Positions 10,715 through 23,812 of a DNA stretch of 64,000 nt are shown here, piece after piece. The stretch comes from Mesostigma viride (lineage: Eukaryota; Streptophyta; Mesostigmatophyceae; Mesostigmatales; Mesostigmataceae), in contig RPFO01000213.1 of the NCBI GenBank assembly GCA_009746045.1, positions 4,731,502 to 4,795,501 of the forward strand, given 5' to 3'. Position 1 is the first letter of the stretch; each line of letters opens with the position of its first letter. Below the pieces are notes generated by a model. It saw only the letters and a program-made list of their open reading frames with translations. It did no database searches and was not told the origin of the DNA. The position numbers and the translations under genes are program-made.

Positions 10715-11489
10715 AAAATCGCACGATTGCCAACTCGTTCGTGCGTCTTTATGGTATCCCTCTCTTGGGGCGAAGCGCGCGAGTTCTCCTCATCAGTCCA
10801 AGCCTGCGCGATCGACTCGATTACAAATTGGGGCAACTTCCTCTTCTTTCGCGCCAGCGCACGCGTCAGGAACTCCACCTTCTGTTGCTTCCTGATCGCC
10901 CGAACTTTGAGAATTGTCTTCGCGGGGACACCTGTCATTCTCTCCAACTCTGCCGCCGAAAACTCCTTCTCGATGTCGTCCCCACAAAAAAGAGTTGACA
11001 CCAAAATGATCTTGACGTCTCTGTCATGGTCGGATTTCGACAGGTCGTCAAAAAGGGCGATCAGCCGAGCCACCCAAGACCTCGACAGTTGTGCAAGCCG
11101 CTGCTCATCAAAGAGCTTGGCCACCGGAATGTCAAAATGCTCCGCCTTGAGCTCGTCAGCCCTCTTGTTGAAGCCATCAACAATCTCCTCAAAAGAGGCC
11201 CGCTTGGTAGATTCATTCCTCATGTGATGAACTACGTTGTACGCCTCATCAGCAAGATGAGTCCCCACAACAGACTTCTTCTCGGCGTACTGGCCAGGCC
11301 TTTTGGATGGCTTCCTGACGGCGGGCGAGGTGCTGCGGTTCTCATTCCCGAAACTTCTTTTCGAGCTGTTTTTCAGATCCGCTGCAAGGGGCGTCGGTGT
11401 CCCGATGCTCAAGTTGTGGGCATTGAGTCGATTAGGAAAGCCGCCACGCAAGATGGAGGAGGTTGGCGAAAGAAACACCCGTTCCCGTG
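10702..11489 (-). pseudogene. Unknown minus-strand gene, 3' part cut off by the beta element
   Basis: A long open frame enters at an intron acceptor, TTTCTGCAG before 11489, and runs to a stop at 10702-10704 that lies inside the inserted TIR. The last four codons therefore derive from the transposon and the original C-terminus is gone. The protein begins low-complexity and basic (KPSKRPGQYAEKKS), then becomes helical (DEAYNVVHHMRNESTKRASF, EKEFSAAELERMTGVPAK) and ends with VIESIAQAWTDEENSRASPQ. That last pattern (a helix, acidic residues, then S-R-x-S-P) recalls uncharacterised proteins encoded in invertebrate and algal mobile DNA, a weak resemblance. The upstream intron holds the GGGTC hairpin also found in the introns of the 34.7-48.0 kb gene. 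Confidence 0.5.
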
Positions 11490-11721
11490 CTGCAGAAACA
11501 AAAAGAAATTCACGGACAATTAACATATTAGCAGGGTCACTCCGCGAAATGACCCCACCTTCTTCGCAGATACAAAAGAATCTCATTAGCGAAGCAAATA
11601 AAGAGAAAGTTAAACTTCATGAAATTTGGGGTAGCTCTGCGGCGCGACCCTTGCGAAGTTACACATAAGTTTTAAGGCCTTTTCGTATGGAACTGAGAAG
11701 AGGTCGCGCTGCAGCGCGACC
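11490..11721. repeat. Hairpin repeats of the GGGTC...GACCC family
   Basis: Three hairpins: GGGTCACTCCGCGAAATGAC-CC (11534-11555), GGGTAGCTCTGCGGCGCGAC-CC (about 11628-11649) and the perfect 20-bp palindrome GGTCGCGCTGCAGCGCGACC (11702-11721). A related CGTCGCTTTGCAGAGTGACG is at about 12460. The first lies in the presumed intron of the minus-strand gene. Confidence 0.75.
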
Positions 11722-11819
11722 AAGATTTGCATCATTGGAAACACACCTTCCCGGCTCATTTTTCAGGCGTGTCGTGTCGTTGCCGAGGTACCTGGATGAT
11801 CACACCAAGACAGGACAAC

Positions 11820-12412
11820 ACGAAAGCAGTATTCATGGAATTATTTAAGATTCTAATAAATAAAATTGAATATTGTACATAATTTTTTTAATTATTAATG
11901 TTTAATTATGTAGCTGAAATATGGAAAGTATTTATTGGTATTTACATAGTTTTGATTAGTATTTAGTACTGTTTCTATTTCAATCATTATTGTTTAGATA
12001 GAAGAAATATGAACTGGACAGACTAGCTATCTATAATACTAAATATTTTCTACTCATTGTATGTAAAAAAGAGTGATGTGCATAATTATATGTTATATTG
12101 TCATAGAATTTTATCTATATTTTAAATTTGTATTCATGGCATTATTATATTTTAAATTTGTATTCATGGCATTAATCTATCTAGTATATCTAGTACTAGA
12201 AATATATATTCCAAACTAGTACAGTAAGTTAGCAGTAAAAAGGAAAATATATTTAATAAATATTAGAAAGAACATATATCATATTCATAACAATAATCAT
12301 AATAATAAGCATATGGACAGCAGAAAGTTTAAATATATTGGCTAGAATGTTAGTATATATGCCCATACATTTACTATACACGATTTATTAATATATTTAT
12401 TTGTATACCCCA
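11820..12412. other. AT-rich island
   Basis: About 590 bp of very AT-rich sequence (long TTTAATTATT, TATTTTAAATTTG and AATATATTTA runs), sharply bounded by mixed-composition DNA. It includes a 28-bp direct repeat starting ATATTTTAAATTTGTATTCA at about 12117 and 12148. No open frame. Confidence 0.75.
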
Positions 12413-13170
12413 AAAGTTCTGCATTCGAAATTTTTGCCATACCACGTGGCAGTAGGCACGTCGCTTTGCAGAGTGACGACTGGTGGAAATATGACAGATG
12501 ATCTCTCAGACGACGTGCAAAAAAGCACCGGGCTCACGCTAGAATCGAATCGAGGACGTAGTTATCCACAGCAGCATGGTGACGCCCGAATCCAAACATC
12601 CCGATTGCCGCGTCAAATTTTGTGCGTGTTGTTCCTTTTTATACCTGCGGGACCGTGAAGACCGACGCTTGGATTACGTCACATTGTGAGTCGTCCAATC
12701 CGCATGCGCGGTTTGTCAATAAGAATATTAATCTAGACCCGCGTTTCGCCTCGTTGGCCGAATGGCGAGCGGGCCACGTTTTCCGTCCTGAACGCCGGTT
12801 ACGCTGGGCCGTTGACAGGGGTCGCTCCACGGACGATCGGTCACAACAGCTGTTGGGTTTCGAAAACCGCACCACCACTGCTGCCGCCATAGCTGTTTTC
12901 TGTAATAATCATCGCTGCCTGAAGATGGTGAGACAAATGACGCCTCAACTCGCCGCCCTGATAAAGAAGGTGCATCAACAGCGCAGTCTTTTTCTATGTC
13001 GAGCTTGATGTTTGTTGCTATGCCTTCAAATGGTCAGGTTAGTTTATAGCTAGCCCAATTCTAATCGTGGTCCTGTTCAATGCCGTTTTTCCCCCTTCCT
13101 GATTTATGCGTGCAGGTAAATGTGCAACGAACCCCTACTTACTCGCGCGAGCAGGGTGGCGTCTATGATG
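12413..13170. other. Spacer with no recognised gene
   Basis: Short frames only (85 and 128 codons at 12401-12658 and 12622-13008), with no motif I recognise and no splice pattern I trust. The hairpin CGTCGCTTTGCAGAGTGACG lies near 12460. Confidence 0.4.
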
Positions 13171-13171
13171 C

Positions 13172-13530
13172 CCTTTTGTAGTCCTCAGCCAGCGATATGG
13201 CTTGTTTTTTCGTGTTGGTCCTCAGCCAGCGACATGACTTCTTTTTTCTGGTTGGTTCTCGGCCAGCGATATGCCTTCTTTTTAAGGGTTGGTCCTCAGC
13301 CAGCGACATGGCTTCTGTTTTCGTGTTGGTCCTCAGCCAGCGATATGCCTTCTTTTTTAGGGTTGGTCCTCAGCCAGCAATATATTTTCTTTTTTCGCGT
13401 TGGTCCTCAGCCAGCGACACGGCTTCTTTTTTCTGGTTGGTTCTCGGCCAGCGCTATGCCTTCTTTTTAAGGGTTGGTCCTCAGCCAGCGACATGGCTTC
13501 TGTTTTCGTGTTGGTCCTCAGCCAGCGATA
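13172..13530. repeat. Minisatellite M1, left part
   Basis: About seven units of about 48 bp with core GGTCCTCAGCCAGCGACATG followed by GCTTCTTTTTTC. The array stops at ...CAGCGATA, where element T1 starts, and resumes with TATGCCTTC at 18669. Confidence 0.9.
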
Positions 13531-13602
13531 CAGGGGTCACCCGCAGTATCGCAACAAGAATCGCAACTCAAAAAAAAAAATTTTATCATCCACTTCGATT
13601 AA

Positions 13603-14944
13603 CCCATGGTCCGCCAGCACTTTTTTTGGTTTTTTGACCCCTGAAAATGAAAAAAATCATAACTCCTAGACCACAACTCCAAACACCCTCAACCAAGATG
13701 CCAGGAATATCTACACTTCAAGGGCTTTCAGAATATGCAATAATATCACGAGTCCATTCAGTGCCCTGGATGTTATCTTCAGTCAAAGTTGGACAAAAGA
13801 CGAACTTTTTCGTGTTAGAAAAAGTTAACCCCCCCCCTTTTCTCCGGGGGAGGATTCTAAACACCAAAATCATGGTTGGATATTTTTATTAGAATGTTCA
13901 GGGGTCCCCCAACGGGGGGGGTGCACTCAGAATTGCATTTTACACACGGCACCATGCTCATATTGACACATGACTACGAACACCCCAAATGGAGAAAAAT
14001 GCCATGCTATACAATTATGCAATATAAATGACCACAATAGAGTGCCAAACCTGCTGGAATCCAAACATGACGCCAACTTGCCATCACTGAACGTTATCCC
14101 CCAAAGAAGTGCCACAAATTGTGCACCATAATGGCTAATACCCCTCCTAGAGCAGGCATGGAAAGCTGTTGCAATAACACTATCCTACTCATCAAAAGAC
14201 ATGTAGGGACGTACGAGTTTCCCTGCAAACAACGTGCAAACGCATTGCCGTACCTGCCTCGATCATGACCTGGCCGGGTTCCGCTGGCCGGCAAGCTCAT
14301 ACGTCACGTATGCAGCTACTAGTGGGAGAGGCGGCCATAGCCGCTCTATCCATGCATCTGTCATCATTACCATGTTGAAGATATGTGCAAAGATGACGTC
14401 TAACGCGTCCACGTCCCCAGCAAATGGCGCAGCGGACTTTCGTAAAGACGCGGGAGGCCCAGGCAGACGGAAACTCCCAAGAACCAAAGGAAACCGGCGA
14501 TACCAAACGGGACGTCTCGTCTGACAGTGACTACCAAGACAGAGGTAATAGCCACTGCGTATTTCCTCAACAGCATAAATCTGATCATTCTCGACGTACC
14601 AAAATAATGCATCATCGTTCAGGGGTCATCATCTGACCCATTTCAAGCCGCGGAACCCAAAATTGCCACAAAATGGCGCGCTGACAGCCATATCTTGCTA
14701 TGCGCGCGCGCAACGGTAAAAAATGTTAGCAAAAGTCACGTGACTGCCAGCAAGAAAGTGGTGGTATTTACTGTGCTATGGCGCAATTACCTACCCAACC
14801 TATGCATTTTCATTGAGGTTGGGTCTGCCCCGACCCGCCGGACATATTTACGTTACGTCACTTACGTCGCAGGTCACGGAATTACGCGGTACAGTTACGT
14901 TACGTGTGTTGTGGTCAAATTTGACCACATCGGCGGACCATGGG
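13603..14944. mobile_element. PB1: non-autonomous piggyBac-type element (TTAA)
   Basis: TIRs CCCATGGTCCGCC (13603-13615) and GGCGGACCATGGG (14932-14944) are perfect over 13 bp and flanked by TTAA on both sides (13599-13602 and 14945-14948). TTAA duplication with CCC...GGG ends is the piggyBac signature. The interior (1.34 kb) has no transposase but is clearly homologous to PB2 (43468-45669) in the first about 150 bp (shared TGAAAAAAATCATAACTCC and CAAGATGCCAGGAATATCTA) and the last about 250 bp. It is nested inside T1, only 35 bp from T1's left TIR. Confidence 0.87.
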
Positions 14945-14948
14945 TTAA

Positions 14949-15776
14949 GGGCAGGTATGGGCACACCATGGCACCTTCACTTTTCAAAAGTGATGTTTGG
15001 ATGAAAAATGGGAGCGTGCTCGAGTATCGCAACACCTAGTTCCGCAACTGAAAACCCACCAATTCCAGAGTTCCGCAATGCAACAGAATCGCAACAAACC
15101 TGGCAAGTATACCAAAAGTACGCCGTACACGTGCGCCGGAAGGAATAAATTGTCGCCAGTCGGCGTGCAGGATCCGATATGTACTTGCAATAGTTACCGC
15201 CGTTGACGATTGATTGGCCGCGCGGTGTTCAGTTCAGTTCAGTGGGATTCATCGCGCAGAAGTCAGTGCAATAATGAACAAAAACATAAGTGTGCCGCCT
15301 CTTCATTGAATAATCAACGACCTATAATTAGTCTACAACCACTAACTTTTCGTTATCAAACAGTTCCCTAATCATCACGCGCGTCATCGTCTCGTCATTG
15401 CGCGTCATTACCCCGTCATTGTCCCGCCGACATTACACAGCTATGGTCTTGAGGTATAGTCGGCGCCGTGGCATGTTAAACAAACTGCGTTGTTTCATTC
15501 ACAGTGTGGTTTCATTATGTCGCTCTTTCGAACGGGGATGCATTAGGCAACAATACTGGACAGATTCTGAAAGAGGGTGTGTTTGTGAAGTGGGGATGGC
15601 AGCGGCCCAGCATTTGCTGGCCGTGCGGGTGCAACTTTGAGGCGACTACATATATCGCCCTGAACCGTCTTTGTTAAAGCGGTGAGACAGTCCAGTGTTA
15701 CAGTCCGGCCGCAGGCCGGGCAAGGGAAATGCTGTGTTCACCCTGATGCTGCGGGCGGAGGATGGGTGGCTGCATG
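14949..15776. other. T1 interior, no gene recognised
   Basis: Contains scattered ATCGCAAC and TCCGCAAC motifs (15024-15080) and, at about 15305-15420, a diverged copy of the ATCAACGACCTAT / CGTCATCGCCCCGTCA repeat that is tandem in the alpha element at 24320-24930. Confidence 0.5.
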
Positions 15777-16545
15777 GAAACGTGAATGCTTGCATCGAAT
15801 GGATGGCGGTGTCTGCATGCATGGATTGCACGTGAATGTTCGCAGGATGGGTGGTAATTGCATGGATGCTCGCAGGATGGGTGCTAATTACACGAATCGA
15901 TATTGCATTAATGCTTGCAGGGATGGATGGTGTTTGCATGCGTGGATACGTGAATGCTTGCAGGGATGGATGGTGTTTGCATGCATGGATACGTGAATGC
16001 TTGCAGGGATGGGTGGTGTTTGCATGCATGGATACGTAAATGCTTGCAGGGATGGATGGTGTTTGCATGCATGAATGTGTGAATGCTTGCATGGGTGGAT
16101 GGTGTTTGCATGCATGGATGGGTGGTGTTTGCATGCATGGATACCTGAAAGCTTGGGGTGGATGGTGTTTGCATGCATGGATACGTGAATGCTTGCATGG
16201 GTGGATGGTGTTTGCATGCATGGATGCGTGAATGCTTGCACGGATGGGTGGTGTTTGCATGCATGGATACGTGAATGCTTGCCTGGGTGGATGGTGTTTG
16301 CATGCATGGATACGTGAATGCTTGCACGGATGGGTGGTGTTTGCATGCATGGATACGTGAATGCTAGCATGGATGGATGGTGTTTGCATGCATGAATGTG
16401 TGAATGCTTGGGGTGGATGGTGTTTGCATGCATGGATACGTGAATGCTTGCGTGGATGGATGGTGTTTGCATGCATGGATGCGTGAATGCTTGCAGGGAT
16501 GGAAGTGATTGCATGCATGGATACGCGAATGCATGCATGAATGCG
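15777..16545. repeat. Minisatellite M4, units of about 42-44 bp
   Basis: About 17 units built on GATGGTGTTTGCATGCATGG and ATACGTGAATGCTTGCA. Open frames on both strands (His/Pro/Thr-rich or Gly/Trp-rich) are repeat artefacts. Confidence 0.92.
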
Positions 16546-18631
16546 ACCGAGGACAGTGTAAGCACCTTTTAGGGATTAATATAGTGGTGAATATGGGCAG
16601 GCCCCCTGACCCATGTGAGTTATACATGTATTCAAGGAGACAACGATTCCAGTCCATGGCAGGATATGTAAAGGATACCAACCCCAAGTCGGTGGGGGTA
16701 TGCATGTGACCCAATTCAGTACAAGTGTAATAACAGTGATTCGGGCCGTGGTGTCAGCAACCCTGTCACTCAAGGTTACATTATAGATACTCATTCCATC
16801 TCCGCCTTCACATCATTGAGGATGTAATATACGCGACAACTATTAATGTTCGCATGGCGGTCACGCGACGCCTGATCAACGCGTAGCGTCTGCGTGCCGT
16901 AATTTAATTTTTTAATATTAATGCACAGTCACCATTTTACCGCGTGCTGGCCTGCACTTAGCCCTTGGATGACCAGTGTGTAACTCTACCCCTAATTATG
17001 GCTGGTTGCACCTTGCATGATAATGTCCAGAAACCAGCCTGATAACAATCTAGTGTCCATACTGGGACCAAAGCACACGCATATAGGGAGTTACTTCGGG
17101 GTCATGTCATTAGTCATGTTGCAATGTCCTATATGTCCTATGGGTGCTAAATACAGCACTAATCTCAGGGGGTGCACGGGTGCGATAAAAAAGACACTTA
17201 CAATGCAATGTTAAGTGATAATGCAATATTGGACGTCTTCACAAACCAAGGCCCAAATGCACACGTAGCAAGGGGGTGCAAGGGGCGGTGTTACCCATGC
17301 ATCCAGAACATGAGAAATGACCTCCATTTGCATGCCTAGGATGAAAATATACAAACACTGCATCGAACTTCTTTGCTACGTCAGCAAGGCACTGGGGCCT
17401 CCATAGATGTTGCACGGACTGCACAACTGCACAGGCGTCCTTTACTAGCAAAGCCAAAAGGCTGACAAAAAACTGGCCATGATACCATCTTTCCTGAAGA
17501 ATTTAGGCAATAGAAACCATCGTGCTACCATCTACAACTCCTTTAGATGTTAAATCAATCGTCATTCTAGAAAATTTTCGGGGAAATGGGTATATTTTAT
17601 TAGCCAATTATGGACCAAAGAGGTGAGAGGGGAAATGAGTATCAGCGAATCCTAATGAAGGTGGGCACACACACGTGTGGCGGTGACAGGTGAAAGGCTA
17701 ATAGGGCGCGTTATTAGACCAGGGAAGCCATTGGACCTGAGTAATGTCGCCATGAGGCATACTGGTGAATACCTGATTACGGCCCAGTAGATCATGAAAA
17801 AGCTGGAGCGGGCTGGGCTTGTCGTTATTGGGCCCTGGGTCCCACACCCTGTGTTGTTCCTGAGCTAACAACCAGTAGCGGCGCATAGCCGCATTCCATA
17901 GGTATAAAATTCTAGAAAATTAGGTCATTCTAGAAAATTAGGTACAGACGCAGCTAATCATGAACAAAACTGATGAAAATCTTACGACGACGGTTGTACA
18001 AAACCACAACCACAAACTAGTACACAGGAGTAGTAAGTTAGCGAACTTAACACCACAAACCTTCAACAACGTGTCCGAGATTACTTACCGAATGATAGAA
18101 CGACTTTACCTTGTTGACGGTATCCGCAGGTACACTAAACTGCGCCATGCCGAAACCGCAAAAAGAAGGCTAGCGGAAAGCTAGCAATCTCATGACAGAA
18201 AGGCAATCTCATCACGGCGTCGAGACTTTCCTGGCCCTGAACGATGATGAAATACGCGAAATACATCATACGAAAACTACTGGTTGCGAAAATTTCAATG
18301 ATACAGAAGCTAATAACAAGTGCTGCCTTTCATCGTCACCCCCGTGATGATTAACGCGTGTAGACGCAGTAAAAAGTAAAAAACCAGCCCGAGATAATGT
18401 GCGCATCATTAGATGTTGCGCGACTGCGGCTATAGCATTTTTCTGACGCCGCTCATTTCAGTTCGGTTGATTCTTCGCGCCGGTCAGCCAAGGAGTGACA
18501 TACTTCACGTCGGGGTGTATCTTTAGTTGCGATACCACGCGTTTGCCGTTTGAATCGCAACTTTTCGTCCAAATCGGTCCTCGCAAGAATCGCAACAAAA
18601 GTGTTTTTTGGTCCTCCTGGAAAGTTGCGTA
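16546..18631. other. T1 interior, right part, no gene recognised
   Basis: No frame longer than about 75 codons and no motif. A direct repeat, CATTCTAGAAAATT, occurs at about 17560, 17907 and 17927. A CAAGGAGACAAC motif at about 16634 recurs in both CACTA families. Confidence 0.45.
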
Positions 18632-18668
18632 GTTGCCATTCTTGTTGCGATACTGCGGGTGACCCCTG

Positions 18669-18897
18669 TATGCCTTCTTTTTTAGGGTTGGTCCTCAGCC
18701 AGCAATATATTTTCTTTTTTCGTGTTGGTCCTCAGCCAGCGACACGGCTTCTTTTTTCTGGTTGGTTCTCGGCGAGCGACCAGAGTATTTTTTCGTATTG
18801 GTCCTCAGCCAGCTAAATGTTTTCTTTTTTCGTGTTGGTCCTCAGCCAGCCATATGGCTTCTTTTTTCGTGTTGGTCCTCAGCCAGCGATATGTCCA
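18669..18897. repeat. Minisatellite M1, right part
   Basis: Continuation of the 48-bp array after T1, about five units, ending in CAGCCAGCGATATG just before the M2 array begins. Confidence 0.9.
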
Positions 18898-19627
18898 CCA
18901 TCCACTATGCATGCCAGCACCCCACCACCATCATCCATGCGTGCCAGCCACCCACCACCACCATCCATGCGTGCCAGCACCCCACCACCACCATCCATGC
19001 ATGCCAGCACCCCACCACCATCATCCATGCGTGCCAGCACCCCACCACCATCATCCATGCGTGCCAGCCACCCACCACCACCATCCATGCGTGCCAGCCA
19101 CCCACCACCATCATCCATGCGTGCCAGCACCCCACCACCACCATCCATGCGTGCCAGCACCCCACCACCACCATCCATGCATGCCAGCACCCCACCACCA
19201 TCATCCATGCGTGCCAGCACCCCACCACCACCATCCATGCGTGCCAGCCACCCACCACCACCATCCATGCATGCCAGCACCCCACCACCACCATCCATGC
19301 GTGCCAGCCACCCACCACCACCATCCATGCGTGCCAGCACCCCACCACCATCATCCATGCCTGCCAGCACCCCACCACCATCATCCATGCGTGCCAGCAC
19401 CCCACCACCACCATCCATGCGTGCCAGCACCCCACCACCACCATCCATGCATGCCAGCACCCCACCACCATCATCCATGCGTGCCAGCACCCCACCACCA
19501 CCATCCATGCGTGCCAGCCACCCACCACCACCATCCATGCATGCCAGCACCCCACCACCACCATCCATGCGTGCCAGCACCCCACCACCACCATCCATGC
19601 GTGCCAGCACCCCACCACCACCATCCA
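18898..19627. repeat. Minisatellite M2, left part (30-bp unit)
   Basis: About 24 units of CCATCCATGCGTGCCAGCAC + CCCACCACCA with C/T and G/A variants. The array is interrupted at ...CCATCCA by the alpha CACTA element and resumes at 31540. Six open frames cross it on both strands; none looks like a protein. Confidence 0.95.
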
Positions 19628-19683
19628 CACTATACTTTTCGTCCGAGGGTGGTAAAAAGCATCCGAGGCGTAAATTACGAGGT

Positions 19684-20040
19684 GGTAATTTACCGTCAAG
19701 ACTACTCTTACAGTTTAGATACTACATCGTAATCTGTCTCGTAAGTTACGAACTAGATCCGAGATGAGATCCGACGTAGTAATTTACCAGGTAGTAATTT
19801 ACGAGGTAGTAATTTACGAGGTAGTAATTTACGAGGTAGTAATTTACGAGGTAGTAATTTACGACGTAGTAATTTACGAGGTAGTAATTTACGAGGTAGT
19901 AATGTACGAGGTAGTAATGTACGAGGTAGTAATGTACGAGGTAGTAATTTACGAGGTAGTAAGGTACGAGGTAGTAATTTGCGACGTCGTAATCTACGAG
20001 TTGGTAATTTACGATCCCGGTACTCGGTCCCCGTAGGTTA
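19684..20040. repeat. Alpha-element left subterminal array
   Basis: About 17 units of the 15-mer GAGGTAGTAATTTAC (variants AATGTAC, AAGGTAC) between 19770 and 20025. The corresponding array in copy 2 lies at 52160-52370. The right end has sparser inverted versions (31318-31480). These are likely transposase-binding repeats. Confidence 0.85.
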
Positions 20041-20305
20041 CGACGTCGTATGCTTCTCGCGTACACTACCGGTACTACAATCATGTCGCTATGTCGTTCT
20101 GAATTGCAGTACGCATGTCACTTATCAGAATTTCACTTTGATTTCACTTATCATTTCGGTCAACCTAACCCCTAACACCCATTTACCCGGGGGAAAAAAA
20201 ATGAATGGCATTTGCAGCAAGGCTCATGCAAGACAAGTTCCTATTTCATAAAAAATTTCATTATTAAATGCAGGATTACATGTCATGCACAAAAATCCAA
20301 CGCCT

Positions 20306-20614
20306 TCACAGAAAATAGCATATCAAGTCTTCTGACGACAATATCAAGTCAATATCAAATTCGTGGCTTCTCTTCGTGGCTTGAAATACTGTTTCCATGC
20401 GGTGCTTAGGACAGCTCCGGGGATGTCGGCACCGCACAGAAGCTCCATCCGGGAGCAAGTGCGCCGGGGGAAGATGTTGTACATCCAGAGCTCGATATGT
20501 GCGGGAAGCCGTCGTGTTGGAAACCGAGGTGTCTGCACATAATTCCGCGCGCAGGCAGCTTGTGCCTTTACGGGGGAAGACCTGCGACACAAAAACCGTG
20601 TCCGGACAATGCAA
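20306..20614 (-). CDS. Small conserved frame in alpha element, unknown
   Basis: A 102-codon frame that is identical in alpha copy 2 (52663-52971). It contains the segment RKGTSCLRAELCADTS and a Cys-rich C-terminal half (VRCRHPRSCPKH). Identity between copies reflects recent duplication and does not prove coding. The opposite strand is also open (20397-20678). No family recognised. Confidence 0.25.
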   Translation of the reverse strand: MHCPDTVFVSQVFPRKGTSCLRAELCADTSVSNTTASRTYRALDVQHLPPAHLLPDGASVRCRHPRSCPKHRMETVFQATKRSHEFDIDLILSSEDLICYFL

Positions 20615-20732
20615 TACGGAGAAATGGCAACGGCAGATGGAGTCGGCTAAGGCCGCTTGTAAGGAAAGTGATTTTTAATGCACGAATAAATGTATAATGC
20701 ATGCTACATCGCCATCGCTTGGGCGGTGAAAA

Positions 20733-20990
20733 GACAAGGACCAACCACATGCCCCCACCTACCCTTCGTGCATCCCGCCCTTGACGAGGCACAACCATGT
20801 GCCCCCACCTACCCTTTGTGCGTCCCTCCCTTGACAAGAAACAAGCACGTGCACCTATCTAACCTTTGTGCATCCCTTCCTTGGCAAGGAACAAGCACAC
20901 CCACCCACCTACTCCACATGCATCCCTCCCTTGACAAGGAACAAGCACGATCACCCAGCTACCCACTAGCACGGCAGCAAGGCAGACCTT
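20733..20990. repeat. M5-type minisatellite, reverse orientation
   Basis: About five units of CCCACCTACCCTT + GTGCATCCCTCCCTTGACAA + GGAACAAGCAC, the reverse complement of the M5 unit in the beta element (8217-9500). Confidence 0.85.
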
Positions 20991-21189
20991 ACAATGGCAA
21001 GTGATGTTTATCGGTAGAAACTGTTAGACAACTAGCAAACGAGCCAGCCGGTGAAGAGCAAGGCACGCATGCAAGGAATTTGTCGTTGCCTATGTCTACG
21101 CTTGTGTTTGTCACTGCAGTTGAAATCTGCATTTGCATCAGCAGGCCCGATCGAACCCCATGTCGCCACCCGCATTTCCACTTATACTT

Positions 21190-21600
21190 CACGGCCCCTT
21201 ATTCTTCTCTTGTGCCTGCCTTTGCCCTAACTGTTACCCTAGCATCTGCCCTTGCCCCTATCCTTTGATCCCCAGTGTTTGCCGTTGCCCTCATCCTTCC
21301 CCTAGTGCCTGCCCTTGTCTTCATCTTTTCCCTTGTGCCTGCCCGTGCCCTTGTCCGTTCCCTCGTGCTTGACTTGTCCTAATCTCTTTCCCTTGCGCCT
21401 GCCCTTGCCCTTATCCGCTTCCCTTGTGCCTGCCCCTGCCCTTGTCATTTCCCTTGAGCCTGCCCTTTTGGCAAGCACAAGTGCCTTAATCCTTTCCTTG
21501 GCCTTGTGCTTGCTCTTCCAGTTTCCCTTTCCTTTGCTCGTGCGGTTGCCTTTGCTCTTACCCGGGTGCTTGCCCTTGCCGTTTGCAAGCTGCATTATTG
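21190..21600. repeat. Pyrimidine-rich tandem repeat (CCTTGCCCTTGTGCCTG type)
   Basis: Diverged 6- to 24-bp units of CCCTTG, TGCCTG and TTTCCC over about 400 bp. Present again at 53547-53960 in copy 2. Confidence 0.75.
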
Positions 21601-22311
21601 TCTTAGCAAGCTAGCAAGTGCAAACTGGCACTGAGCCAGAAATGCAAGCAAAGCAGCCAGTGTAAATAAGGATGGACGGGAACAGTAGAAAGCTAGAGGT
21701 GGCTACGGTGCTAGAGCTCATGGCAACAAGGTGGTCCCATTCTTGCTGCATTGGGTGCGTTGCGTGGGTGGGATATTGCGATAGGGGGACATTCTTGCCT
21801 TGGTTGTGTTTTCACATGCACCCGGTGCTGGAATTTATGCGTGCAAGGGTGGCTGGTATCCCAACCAACAGCCCAAGAGGAAAAAGAGTGCTTAGAAAGC
21901 AAGAATGACTTTATGTTGGTAATAGCAGTGGTGGCGGCAGCAAAAACTGTTGTTGTAGATGCAAGCTACAACACTGCTGATGGTTTCTCACACTAATGTG
22001 GATAATGATAATGCATGCCACTTAACGGGACCATATAAACCACAACAAGAATAATCGTGAGAGCAAAAGAAAGAGGAGTACAAAACGGCCGGCTTACCTA
22101 GCTACAGCAAAAAAATTGCATGAAAAACAAGATAACTCACCTTTGTCGCAGCAGTGACCATATCAGACAGCTCACAAAAACTTGTTGATCCTTGAAACTT
22201 CCTGCTTGAAGGCAGCCACCAACGGTCTGGATTTTTCACCCCAGTCCTTCTCAACAGCCAAGGGAAAGGGAAAGAGAGAGGAGGGGTGCGGGAGGGACAA
22301 GAGAGCGGGGG
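21601..22311. other. Alpha interior with a possible minus-strand exon
   Basis: Conserved in copy 2 (53958-54676). On the minus strand a short stretch (about 22150-22280) reads AVEKDWGEKSRPLVAAFKQE and is followed by a plausible donor, AAG|GTGAGT (near 22140). No full gene could be assembled. Confidence 0.3.

Positions 22312-23812
<1,501 letters not shown>

Larger units (their letters stand above)
13531..18668. mobile_element. T1: 5.1-kb TIR transposon with TA target duplication
   Basis: The element starts CAGGGGTCACCCGCAGTATC and ends with its reverse complement. The TIRs (13531-13567 and 18632-18668) match for 31 bp, then for about 6 more after one mismatch. It sits in minisatellite M1: left flank ...CAGCGATA, right flank TATGCCTTC. 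Removing the element and one TA gives the normal M1 sequence CAGCGATATGCC. TA duplication with a CAGGG-type end fits the IS630-Tc1-mariner/pogo group, but no DDE transposase is visible, so it is non-autonomous. Extra copies of AATCGCAAC near both ends (18553, 18585, 15078) look like subterminal sites. Its 8-bp flanks do not match, arguing against hAT. Confidence 0.85.

Noticed and set aside
13531-18668. T1 as a hAT element because of its CAGGG start
   Set aside because: hAT elements duplicate 8 bp; the flanks CAGCGATA and TATGCCTT share only TA, which also restores the repeat unit.
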